This document shows positions 31,700 through 43,500 of a stretch of DNA of 64,000 nucleotides, in pieces. Numbering within the stretch: position 1 is the stretch's first letter; each line of letters opens with the position of its first letter. The DNA comes from Blattamonas nauphoetae (Eukaryota > Preaxostyla > Oxymonadida). Below the pieces are notes generated by a model that saw only the letters and a program-made list of their open reading frames with translations, was not told the origin of the DNA and searched no databases. The stretch spans positions 727,992 through 791,991 of the forward strand of contig JARBJD010000005.1 in the NCBI GenBank assembly GCA_033064195.1, read 5' to 3'. The translations under genes and the position numbers were made by a program.

Positions 31700-34600
31700 A
31701 CAAAACACCCGAATCCTGCTTGGGAATGGACTAAATTTGTTCTCATCAGCTTGGAGATGTTTGCACTCACATTCTTCCGTGTAAATCCCACGACTCACGA
31801 ACAAACCATGATATCATCTGTATGTCTTCATCTCTTCTCTATTGCTTCCCATTTCTCTCATCTTTCCAGGGAATAGGATTTCTTGATCTATCCAGTTTAC
31901 AGAAGCATTTATCTCCGTATTTCACATTCGTGAGCATCGGACTATTTGCATATATCATTCTTTTGCTGTTGTTTCTCTTGATAAGTGCAATTCTGCATCC
32001 GAAACTCATAGGCACGCAGCCTTGGATAATCACTCTTGTCAGAGCCCTTTTCGAACTAACCGTGACCGTCCTGCTCATTCCGCTCATAAACCTTGCCATC
32101 CATCAGTTTGACTGTCACATTGGCTCAGATAAAGTTGTCTATTTTCGTGGAACGACCATCCAGGCCTTTGGAGACACACCGATCCCAAACGTGGTCGGTT
32201 TCGTTCTTTCTGTTGCGTTCCTCATCGTACTGTTTGTTGTACTCGTAATGTACCACCTCTTCATCTACCAACACAATCCAAAATACGGTGGACTGTTTTC
32301 TGCCCCAACATTTACGTTTCAACTCATCAAGGCGGTTCTCCTGTTTGGGACTGTCTTTGCAATGCGGACTCTGATTGCATGGCCTTTCTGGCGTTTTGTA
32401 GTCACAGTCGGCGTTTCAGTGTTTCTTGTTTTGTATATATTCACTCAACTGCCGTTCTACCATCTGATTGGGAACTACCTGTCAATCGTGCAGTGGACCG
32501 TTTTTGGGAGTCTTCGAGCCTTCCTGGAACTGGGCTATTTAATTTCTGGGTTTATCACATCGTCGAATGCCGAAGTGGTGGCGCTCGTGGTCACGATTGT
32601 CAGTGGAGTTGTTGGACTCGGTTGTGGCATCGGCCTTTCCCTTTTGTTTTTTAAACTGCTCCAAAAACAGACCCGCAGGCGTTGGCTTCTCACTGACGAT
32701 GGAATGCCACTCACCGACGCCGACGACACTGCGAACAACTTCCTGCCCAAAATGAAGAACACCCGCAACGTGGAGCCTGCGGTTCGGTTCCTGCAGCACA
32801 AACAGTTCAAAACATACGATTACTACCAATACGCAGACCTGATCTACACAACCGCGCTGAAGAAGCACAAGACACACGCCGAGCTCCAGTTCCACTACGC
32901 GAACTTCCTGGCTGTGTATCGGAAGAACCACGTGAAGGCACAGAGTGTGAACCGCACAGCGCGGATGAGCAGCCCGCCGTTCCCGCTGCGGTTTGTGCTG
33001 TTCTGCCAGTCGAAGGACCAGTCGCAGCGAGGCGGAGCGGGGAACGAGATGGCGAATGCGCAGTTCCAAGGTCAGATTGGGAAGGCGGAGGAGATGCACG
33101 AGATTGCGAAGAATGCGATGCGCGACTTCTTCTCCAACTTGACTGCGCCGAACCCGAAGCTGAGTGTGATTCCCACGCTTCTGCGGATGATTGTGGAGAA
33201 CGAGGCGAAAGCGAGGAAGATCTACGAAGACCTGCTGACCACACATCCGCAATCGACGCAGCTGCTCCGACAGTACGCTGCTCTGCTGCTGGACATCTTC
33301 AACGACGAAGACATGGCCGACATCATTCTGCACCGCGCAGACGAGATCGAGGAAGACTCGACATCGACACTTCCCACAGCGAGTGGAGGAACAGACCCGC
33401 AAGCCGCTGTTCAAGTGATGGACCCAAACGCTCATCTGGATGAGAAGGCGAGTCGGATCAGTGGAGCAAGTGGAATGTCGGGAGCAGCGATGAGACGAAA
33501 GAAGAAGCAAAAGAAGAAGAAGAGAGGCGGAGACACACTTGTGACCGAGCTGGGAGGGAGCGGAGCAACCGACCTGAAATCGCTGAAAAACAAGCTGTGC
33601 CTGGCGCTGACACTCCAGCACTTTCTGATGTGCATCAGCATGGCGGCAGGGCTGGCCGTGTTCATCGTGCTGGCCAACACATACTCAAACGACCTGACCA
33701 CTCTTCGCGAAGTGCTACGGCTGGCTGAACACACCGGACGCTCGTCGATGCTCGCTCTGGCGCTGTTTGCGAACGACGTCGTGTACGGCTTCACGTACGA
33801 CACGCCGCCCGACGGGAAGGTGGCAGCGCTGATGAGGGCGCATGTGGTGCAGCAGAACTTGGTGAAGAGCGGGGCGTACATCACTTCGATTGTGACGCGG
33901 ATTGCCGACCTGACGAGCTACATCGACCCGTGGGTGTCTCCGGACGTGGATGTGTACGACTTCACGATGGAGGACGTGGCGATCACAACAAACACGTCCT
34001 TCCCTCGCGTCGACAGCCGCCCCACACAGCCGATGGTGACGTCGCAATCAAAACAGAGGACCACGCTCTCCGAAGCACTGATCTCGATTGCGCAGAAAGA
34101 GTCGGAGATGGGGAAGACAGTTCCTGTGCCGACTGACGAGCCGATCCCGGGCGGCAGCGGGAACTACACAAAAGTGGAGTATGTGACATTCACGCGAGAC
34201 ATGGCGTATCTGGTGAACAACAGTCCGCAGGGCATCATGAACGCGCTGAAGCGGGCGATCTTCTCGTACATGGACGAGACGACAGACGAGGCCGACCTGA
34301 TCCTCAAAGTGTATCTGTCTGTGCTGCTGGGGACGAGCATGCTTGTGGCGTCGTCGCTGGTGATTGTGTATGCGGTGATGACGATGAAGATGCGAACGAA
34401 GAGAAGGCGAGCTCTGATGGACTTGTTGGAAGTGCCGAAGCCGAAGTTGCAGAGTGTGATCCGCAGGCTGATCACTCAGAACAACGACGACTCGATGACA
34501 GGGACGCTGGGTGGGAATGGGAACGAGACAGAAGACGAGGAGGGTGAGTATGCGAAAGTGAGTGAGGACGAGGGTGGAGTGCGTGAATCGGAAGCGAGTG

Positions 34601-36783
34601 ATGAAACGCGTCGCACAGAAGGAGTGATTGGCGTGCTGAATGTGATGTCTGAAGTGCACCGCCCAGTTTCGCAGTCGTTCAACACTCTTCCCTACTTCGA
34701 TTCGCAAGCACAGAGCCTCGCCCTCCTCCAGCCGCTGTCAGACATCACACTCGACATGCCTTCCTTCTCCAACCCCTCCGACTTCAACCATCTCCCGCCC
34801 AAACACCACGCCTCACACTCAGCCATCATGCCCTCGCTCTCCTTTCCTGCTCCGAACCATACAACATCGCAGGTCAACATCGGAGACGGGAAGAGCCCCG
34901 CGATTGGGATGAACGGCCCCTTCTCGTTTGGGCTTCAGCCGATGCGTTCCTCTCCGCAAAGCCCTCAGGCACCCAACCTTTTCCTTCAATCGCAGGCCGA
35001 CCTCCCTCTCTCACACAGCTTGTCGGTGGTTCAAATGCCGAGTCAGAAGAACTCGATGTTGGGAGGGAGGCAGACACCGCTCAGCCACTGGTCGAGCATG
35101 AGTGTGCTGGGGATGGGTCAGGAAAAGATGAACGAGACAGCTCAGTTGAGGGCTGAAGCGAAGAAGAGAAAAGAGGAGGCGAAGAAGATGAAGGAGCTGG
35201 AAGAAGAGAAGCAAAGAAAGGCAGAAGAGAAGGTGAAGGCGGAAGAAGAAGTTCGACGAAGGAAAGAAGAACAAGCTGCTCTGCTTTCGTCGGGCAAAGC
35301 GACTGAAGAGCAGAAAGGGTTCGTCCGAAATGTGGTTGAGGACGACAAGTGGGAGGAGAAGATGGAGATGGACGAGGCTCGTCTGCGTGACATGCACATG
35401 CACCTCCCCGACCCTGTGACGAAAGGGTTCATTCTTGTGATGGTGCTGGACCTCTCGCTGGGATTGTTGATGCTGACAGCACTGATTGTAGTTGCAGTTG
35501 TGATGGTGTTGAGCTTCAGGACGAGCGCAGTGAACCTCACGATGAGTGGGATGCGGTCGTCTGTGCTGGCTCTGAGCGAGTTCCTCCTTATCCGCTTTCT
35601 CTTCCCCCTCGCCAACGTCACACCGACCGACCCGAACATCACATTCGATCGCTCGACAAACCCCGTCTTCAAAGGATTCGAGCACACCTCGACCGACCGC
35701 GATCTGCTCTTCGCTCTCTTCGCCAACTCGTCGGACTATTTCCATCACCTCCATCTCCGCACGCACTACGGCGCGTCTGAGGACACGATTGTGGGAGACC
35801 CGCTGTACGACGAGGTGCAAGTGACGAGGCTGTCGACTTTGGAGAACGAGATGACCCTGCTCCGACTGCAAGACTGCCTGATGGAGGAAGAGGAGAACTC
35901 GATGTGCGATGTGGTCGATCGAGTGTTCCACATCGATTTCCCAGTCTTTGGATTGTCATCGCTAATCGCACAGATGCGGTTCTACGTCTGGATGATGGAA
36001 CAGGACAACTACCAACAGTACGATAACCTCCATCCCAATCCTCGCTTCTTGGCGTCTGCGTTCCGATTTGATCTTCGGAGTGGGCTGAACAAGCTGACGA
36101 ACGAGATTCGTGACACCGCCAAGTCGACAGTGAGTACATCTGAGACGGTCATGACGATTCTGACTGTGGCTGCCTGCGTCATCTTTCTGGTTGGTCTGTT
36201 CGTCTTCGCTCGGATGTGGGTGAACATGCTGATCCAGACCAACGAGGAGAGCGAGAAGTTGATGGATCTCCTTCCTATCTCCAGCGACGAGAGAGAAATG
36301 GAACTTCTCCCGTCCATGCTCACTGGCTATCAGCCGATGGACCAAGCGAGGCAGAAAATCATTGAAGCAGCGTTGACTGTGCTCGAGTCAATTGCGAAGA
36401 ACGATAAGAAAGAAGAGCTCGCAACCAATCTGGACTTTCTGATGATCGCCACCACTCAAGCCTTCACGGAGGAGGAGAGTGAGATGCTAAAGCGAGACTA
36501 CGAGCACACTGAGCACCACACACGCGAACATCTGCTGATCAGGCAGAGACTCACTCACATCTCAGACGAGATGAAAAAGAAAGACACAGCTTCTGTTCGA
36601 ATCGCCATCCGACATCTGATTCGCCTTTTCGACAAACATTTCACCGATGACGATGTTCAGTATGGGAACATAATCCCAGCTGAGGAGAAAACAACGATGC
36701 AAAACGAGCAAAGGAATGAGGAATGGGAAGAGGCAGAGGATGTTGGGGAGCTGGGTGAGCCAGGGCAGGTTGAGGGACTTTGA
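31700..36783 (+). CDS. TmcB/TPR-type polytopic membrane protein (first exon unresolved)
   Basis: The long frame from 31,870 to the TGA at 36,781-36,783 is preceded by a 31,700-31,819 exon (HPNPAWEWTKFVLISLEMFA), joined in phase 0 across a 50-nt intron. A first exon probably lies in 31,520-31,647. About six transmembrane helices occupy the first ~280 residues. A TPR-like helical region follows (AELQFHYANFLAVYRKNHVKA; KARKIYEDLLTTHPQSTQLL), then two further blocks in which a helix pair flanks an apparent extracytoplasmic domain (helices near residues 600, 840, 1,210 and 1,465). A Lys/Glu-rich coiled coil lies around residues 1,110-1,160. This matches the large TmcB/TmcC-like sensor family of metamonads and ciliates, whose members often end in cyclase or PAS domains; none is seen here. 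Probable plasma-membrane sensor; ligand unknown. Confidence 0.75.
31820..31869 (+). other. Spliceosomal intron, 50 nt, GTATGT...CAG
   Basis: Donor GTATGT at 31,820 and acceptor TTTCCAG ending at 31,869. Removing it joins the 31,604 frame (…TMISS) to the long frame (GIGFLDLSSLQK) in phase 0. Without splicing the long frame would start at an ATG lying within the intron, which is unlikely. A second candidate intron (31,648-31,699, GTCTGA...CCCCAG) would also be phase 0. Confidence 0.7.
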
Positions 36784-37580
36784 TTTTTGCGTTTTCAGAC
36801 TCATACTTGTCTCTTTTTTTCTTTCTTCTGTTATAGCAGTCAACGATCATTCGGTTTTTTCATCCCATAGATTCTGTTTTCTCCCAGGTTCTTGGTATTC
36901 AATTAGACATTTTTTTTCTCGTTTGTCTAAAGAGTTATTTTTGACTATGGTTTTTAAATTCATTCGCTGTGTAACCATGTGCGGATAAGAAGAAACTGTG
37001 AATTCATCAATGAATGAAACCCAACGAATGAAGATATCTTGGGTTAAAGAGAAATGAAGAGAAGACGTGCGAATTGGGTGATTTGAGAAATGGACCAACT
37101 GTCCCAAATTGAAGACAATCAGAGAGAAGTGCAGAGAGGCTCTTGTTGTCTCCTTTGGTGAACGGTGAGCCATCAATCTGCACTTTTCTTGCCGGAAACA
37201 AGAACAAGCTTTGAGAAAAGAAGGAAACGGGTCATGTGGAGAGATCATGCGCGACGACATTTCGGCAGATCGGAAGAGATGGATGAATACAGAAAGTTGG
37301 TGAAAGGTATGAGCTGAAGTTATGATTTCTATATAGTGACAGACTCCTTTGTGAAGAAGTAATGAAGAGATGTTGTCAGAAAGAAGAGATGCGCGGGTGT
37401 AATGAAGATGTGCTTGATGGAGTGAGTGCACAGAGTGTGTAGTGTCCAAAGTGGGGACACTTGTGAGGGGGGGCGAGGTGAGGTGACGTGGATTCCGCGA
37501 GTGAAAATGAAGAGAGTATCACTCGATTGTGAGGTGGGTGTTTGTTGTGAAGTGAATGACCGATTCTCGAATCAAGTCGG
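36784..37580. other. Convergent intergenic region, no supported gene
   Basis: Lies between two convergent stop codons. A 200-codon minus-strand frame (36,847-37,449) starts only at TTG and shows no family features, so I do not call it a gene. Contains T-rich tracts near 36,900-36,940. No terminator signal was recognised. Confidence 0.5.
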
Positions 37581-40500
37581 TCACGGGTTGAAGACGAGAA
37601 GGTCCACAACTGGTCCTGCCGTCCCCGTCAGCAGAGTTTGTTCCTTCGGTGCTGGATGGTTCTCTTGTTTCTTCTCTTTTTCCATTTCAACAAATGCTTC
37701 CAGAATCGTTGAGATTACCGGCCTGTCCTGTGGGTTCAGTTCGAGACACTCCAAAATCACCTCTCTCATCTTCCTGTCTTCGATTTGTTGTGTCGGTGGC
37801 TTGACTCCCATCCGAACTTGGCGTTGGGCATTCAGCGCATCGTATTCAACAAAAGGGACAATTCCCGTCTCCACTTCCCACAAGATCAGGCCTAAGCTAA
37901 AAACCGCCGCTTTATGTGCATTGTGTTCTTTCTCACGGAACTCCATTTCCGGTGCTTCCCATCGCAGGCCCTCCTCCTCCCGAATCTTCTGCTCGATGTT
38001 CGCGAGGTGTTGGTGCATCTCCAACGGCTGCTGCGGATCCTGCTTGTCTGCTGTTTCTCCGGTTCTCTTCTCGGCGTCTGCCTTCAGAAACAGATTCTCC
38101 TCTCCATCGAAGAGGTAAGCGTATGGCGACAGATGCGTCAGAATCGTCGAATGCGGTTTGGTATTCAGAAGTTGAGACAATCCAAGAACGATCCGATGTT
38201 GCAGACCGAACTTCGTGTGAAACTGGATGGTGTTTGGATGGAGGCGTTGGTACAAAGTGTGAGTCTGGCGAACAACTCGAACATCAACCGTTTCGGAGCA
38301 TCGAACAACTGTCTGTCCGTCAGCCTGAGCAGTCCTGTTTTGTGTGGACGACGAGGGATTCAAGGTGCTTGTGTCTGTTTGTTCCATTCCTGCATTGGTC
38401 ATCAGTCTGACGGAGGTTTTGTGGACGATGAGGTCGCTGTCAGGCATTTCCATCTTTTCGATGTCAATTTCTTGGAGCTCTGCCTTTGGAGTCTGATCGG
38501 CTTCGTTCTTCTTCTTCTGTCTTCGACGCCAGCACAGAACGAGGATGATGACGAGCGAAATTGTGACGAGAACTCCGGCGACGAGAGGAATCCACCATTT
38601 CATGCTGTTCACGAACGACTGGGCCATCTTGTCGGACGAGCTCATCCGAACAACAAACGACTCGTTGGTCTTCGCTTGCCCAAATGAAAGTCGGCCTCGG
38701 AGCTCAAGTGACGACGAGAGAGATGAAATGGACATTTGTGGCACGACGAGTGAGATGGTTGTCTCTGTGAAGGAAGTGGTTGAATCGAGGCTGAGTGGCA
38801 GCGGGAGTGCCTTTCCCTCTTTCTTGTCCTTCTCAATCTCAAACACTTCCAGGAACAGATCACATGGAATCAGGGTCTTCCCTTCGATCCGAACAGTGAA
38901 TGTCTGCTCCTTCTTGTTGAATGTGGATTTCGATGAAGCAGACGAGAGTGTGGGGATGAAAAATGACGATTCCTGTTTTGCTTCTGCTCCTCCAACTTTG
39001 CAGTTTGTCGCTGAAATCCACGCCGAAGGATGGTCGCCTGTCCCGTCGCCACCATGCAGACTCCCAACCTCAACCACTCCCTCTTCCACACAACGCACAT
39101 TCTGGCGAACGGAGGGGAAAGACTCGAGGTCGGGTGAGTTGTCGTGGAATGTGCATGTTTCAATGGAGAGATGACCTCCTTTCATGCTGACTGCTCCCTG
39201 AGGAAGGTGGGAGAGGACAGTCTCGGTGATGTCTGTCGTGCAGTGAGACAGCTGGAGAACGCCCGTTTCCCACTCGCAGCACAGCTCGTCGACTTGTGAA
39301 TTCGATGGAAGTGCCTTTCCAACGATTGAACCGTCTTTCAGGACGACAGAGCAATCAGAGGCGAAGAGAAGGACGAAAGAGGAGAGAAGCGACTCCACAA
39401 TGACATCGACATCTCTGAACTCGATCAGCCCAGAAGTGATTTCAATCAGTCCTTTCTCACCCATCGTTGCGGAAGATGGAACAAACAGTTTCGGCTCAGT
39501 CGACGTTCCTTTCTCGATCACAAGAATGCCTTGCGAGAGACAAATCACGGGTGACGAGAGAGTGGCATTCAAATTGATTCGAATTGAGATGTCCTTCGCC
39601 TCAACATTCATGGCAATCTTCCACGCTGAATCCATCGATGAACACGGCCTGTCTTCACATCCACACAGACGCGACGAGTCGGTCGAGGCGGAATCGCAGA
39701 ACACGATGATCCTCCTTGGCTTCTTCTCCGTTGTGAATGTGAGCGAGTCGCCAACAAAGACAACACCATCTGTGTCTTTGTTCTTGATCGAGACGATTCT
39801 GTACTTCGTGCTGTATTGGAGCGTGTCTGGCCAACCAAGTGCCATTTCCGTGCTCACTCCCGTCGACGAGTTCAGAAAGATAACGTCGAATGAGTGGTTG
39901 GAGTCGAGGAGCACCGAACAGACTGTGTTTGGATGGAGATCTGTCCCATCCAAAGTGAGCTCGAATGAGGTGTTGGTGTCGGTTGAGAAGGAGAAGGTCG
40001 CAGTGTCAACACGAGGAGGGTGGGGGACAGTGAACGAGGAACAGTGTTGAATGGCAGCCATTGAACCGTTCTTCAACGAGACGACAGACACGACATCACC
40101 GAACTTGACACTCGAAGCGTCGGCAGTCGAGATGGGAAGTGTTAGGAGGAGTTGTGTGTCTGAGACACGTTCACACCCAACATCGAATTGGGCTCCTTGA
40201 GATGGTGATTGGACGTGGAGTTTGGCAGTGAACGTGCCAATGTCGAATCGTCTTCCGATGAGTGTCACAGAAACTGTTTCGAGAGAAGAAGCGAGAAGCG
40301 GTTGGAGATCTTCGAGCCGAATCGGTTCTGCGGGAATGTCGATGATGGCAGTGTCTTCGACGGCACTCAGCACGTCGGGGATGGAGAAAGCAGTCACTCG
40401 ATAACGAGAAGAATACTTCAGTTGCTGTGGGAGAGGGGAGAGGAGAACGGTGAGGTTCTGGGAAGACAGAGCTGGACCACCTGAGTCTCCATCGAATGTG

Positions 40501-43500
40501 CTGTGAAGGGTGATGGACGAAGATCCGAACACGGCATCATCGTTCTCGTCGATCTCGATGAGTGAAATCGAGAAGTCTTCACCTGCTGGGAATGCATCTC
40601 CAATCAACGTGATCTCTCCACTTCGCTTTGATGGAGCGACGAGTTCACATGAAGCAGTGTGTATCCTCGGAGGGGTTGGAGGTGTTGTGAATGTGATCGG
40701 CTGATTTAGTGAACAGTGCAGGGTCGATGAGGTGAGGCTGAGGACAGCGTAGGCTGTGTCGTACTTCAGAGTCGTTCCACCATACACGACAACAACGCTC
40801 TTCCCTTCAATCTGCGAGGAGAACGAAACAGAAAGAAGGATCTGAACAGAGCTTCCACATTCACACACAGTGAGAGTGAAAGTTTCTGCTGGCATTCGAA
40901 GGGAAGTGAGTGTCAAGATCACTTTGTTGATGTTCGAAGCATCAAGTGCAGAACTGACATTCGTCAGGGTTGGTCCGAGTGGAGTTTGGAGTGTCACCCC
41001 ATCTGCTTTCACGGTCATCCCATCCTTTGTCACCGAGCTCACTGTGTACGTCGTGCTGAACTGGATCTGGTCCAAGAGACTGGCTTGAATGGATCCTTGT
41101 CCAGTTGTGGAGGAGTTGAAATCGACAGTGAAGGAGAGACCTCCAACAAGCTCGATCGCAACGCCAAACTTGATTGGTAAATCGGTCCCAGCAACAGCAA
41201 CGACGAACGAGGATGAAGTGCATTCGGCTGGTGCTGTGAGAGAGGAAACGATGGGACCAGCAGGAGCAGAGAAGGAGAGATTCTCGTCGATGAGGAGCTC
41301 GCTTCCCCCACTCGACCCACTCAGCGTGTATTCCTTCAAAAACTGCAGATGAGTGTTGTTCTCGACCCAGTTCGCTCTGAACGTGATCGTGCATTCTGTT
41401 GGGCTTGACACAGAGACAACTCCGTCACTTGAAATCGAGCTGGCCGTGCTTGATTGGACTGTGATGGAAATGGAGTCCTGTTTGAGAGCAAAACCTGCCA
41501 ATGTCAGTACGATCGCATTCTTTGACGAAGCGAGAGAGACTTTCTTGATGGTTGAGATGCGTGCTGGTTCTTCCGGTGTCGTGAAAGTGAGACCAGAGTT
41601 CAGGAGAAGTGGCGTGCCATCCTGAGTGACAGATTGCACTGTGTAAGTGTATCCAAACAGCAGATCGGCAGAGTCAGACGGATACAACACAACTGGAAGT
41701 GATCCGACGTCGTACGGTGAGGTCGACGATGACGTGATTGAGAGTGTCTTGAAATGCGGGTCAGTGTTTGCATTTGAGGAGGAAGACTTTGGCAGGCCTT
41801 TCAATTGGAAAGCGTAGCAAGTTTCGGCTTCCAGAGCTCGTCCTGTCATTGTCAGTGTTGCTGTCGTTTTCGAAGAATCAGACCATTCACTGATGACGAG
41901 TGAGGTGATCCGAGAAGGTTCTGAAACGATGAACGAGTTTGGATTTGCGTCAATCAGGATCGATGTGAGAGGTGCGACTTTCGAGGTGAGCGAGAAGATC
42001 GTGTATGCCTGTTTGAATGAAAGAACTGGCTGATCTCCAAAAATGGAAACGGACGCAACACTCGAGTTTCTTTCCTCACTCACAGCATCAGAGAACGACA
42101 CTTCGAACGATGGACCTGTCGATGAGTCCAGCTTCAGCGTGTATGTCCCTTGAGGAATCTGTCGACCTCGGACAACGATGTTCGTTGTGTTCCCACTCGA
42201 TCTCAACTCTCCCCAGATCCCAACAATGCGCGCTGGTTCAGTTGGAACTTCGAAGGTCGCTGTCTGTTCAACTGCTGTCGGAACTGTGGAGATCGACAAA
42301 GATGTGATTCTGTAGCGGCAAGAGTATTTCATCTTTTGGGGAACCGGGAAGAGCGGGATCGACAGAGTGTGAGTTGTCAAAGCAGCGTCACCAGTCACTC
42401 CTCCAAATGTGTCTGATAGAGTGATGGGAGTCGTCCCCGGAATCACAACTCCAGTTTCATCAATCTCGTCCACTGATATCGAGAACGGTGTACCCGCTGG
42501 GAAGGCTTCTCCAGTCAGAACAACCTCCCCATCTCGCTTCCATTCTCCAACCAGAGAACACGACGCTGTTTGGATCCGAGGAGGAGTGGCCGGCGTTTTG
42601 AATGTGATCGTCTTATCCAGCGAGCTGTGAAGGGAGGATGACGTCAGACTCACAACTTTGTACGTTGTTCCATATTTCAGTGATGATCCTCCGAAAACGA
42701 CAACCTCAACAGATCCAACTTTTGAAGACACGAACGAGACAGTGAGTGGAATTGCAGTCGAGCTGCCTTCTTGAACTGTCAGTGTCATCGCTCCAACAGG
42801 CATTCGAACGGATTCCAGCGTCACAATCACATTGTTGATGTTCGATGCATTCAGATCTGCTTTCACATCCACCAATGTCGGTCCAAGCGGTGTCCTGAAC
42901 GAGACAGAGTCGCACTTCATCTTTCGACCTTCCTTCGTCACCCATTTCACGGAATAGTCAGTGTTGAATTGTATCTGTCCAGGCAGACTCGCTGAGATCG
43001 TTCCATTTCCTGTTGTTGCTGATTTGAAATCAACCAGAAACGAGAGACCACCAACCAGTTCCACTGTGAACCCAGATTCAATCGGCAGGTCTATCCCAAC
43101 AATCCCAACTGAGAATGAAGACGACGAACAAGTGAGAGGAACTGAGATAGATGCGACAATTGGACCAGAAGGAACAGTGAACGACAAATCTGGGGTGATG
43201 ATCAATTCGCTCGATCCACTTTTCCCAATATTCAGCGTGTATTTCTTCAGGAACTCGAGATGGGTCGTGTTTTCTTCCCAGCTCGTTTTGAATTTGATCC
43301 AGCATTCTGATGAGGTTTTCACTTCAATCTTCCCATCACTCTCAATCTCTCTCCCATCTGGTGACTTCACAATCATCCTTGTCGTGTCTTGTTGAAGAGC
43401 AAACCCTTTCACAATCACAATCACTCCATCCTTCGAAGCCGTCAGTGAACACGATTCAATGGATGACAGGCGAGCAGGCTCGTCGGGTGTGATGAACGAG

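Noticed and set aside
31822-31869. ATG at 31,822 as start of the TmcB-type protein
   Set aside because: It lies inside a canonical 50-nt GT-AG intron whose removal joins a well-formed upstream exon in phase.
32539-33621. 360-codon minus-strand frame inside the TmcB-type gene
   Set aside because: Antisense to a strongly supported coding region; composition (HRV/LRR-rich) is that of a reverse frame.
36847-37449. 200-codon minus-strand frame in the convergent intergenic region
   Set aside because: Starts only at TTG, no domain, signal or paralogue; likely chance openness.
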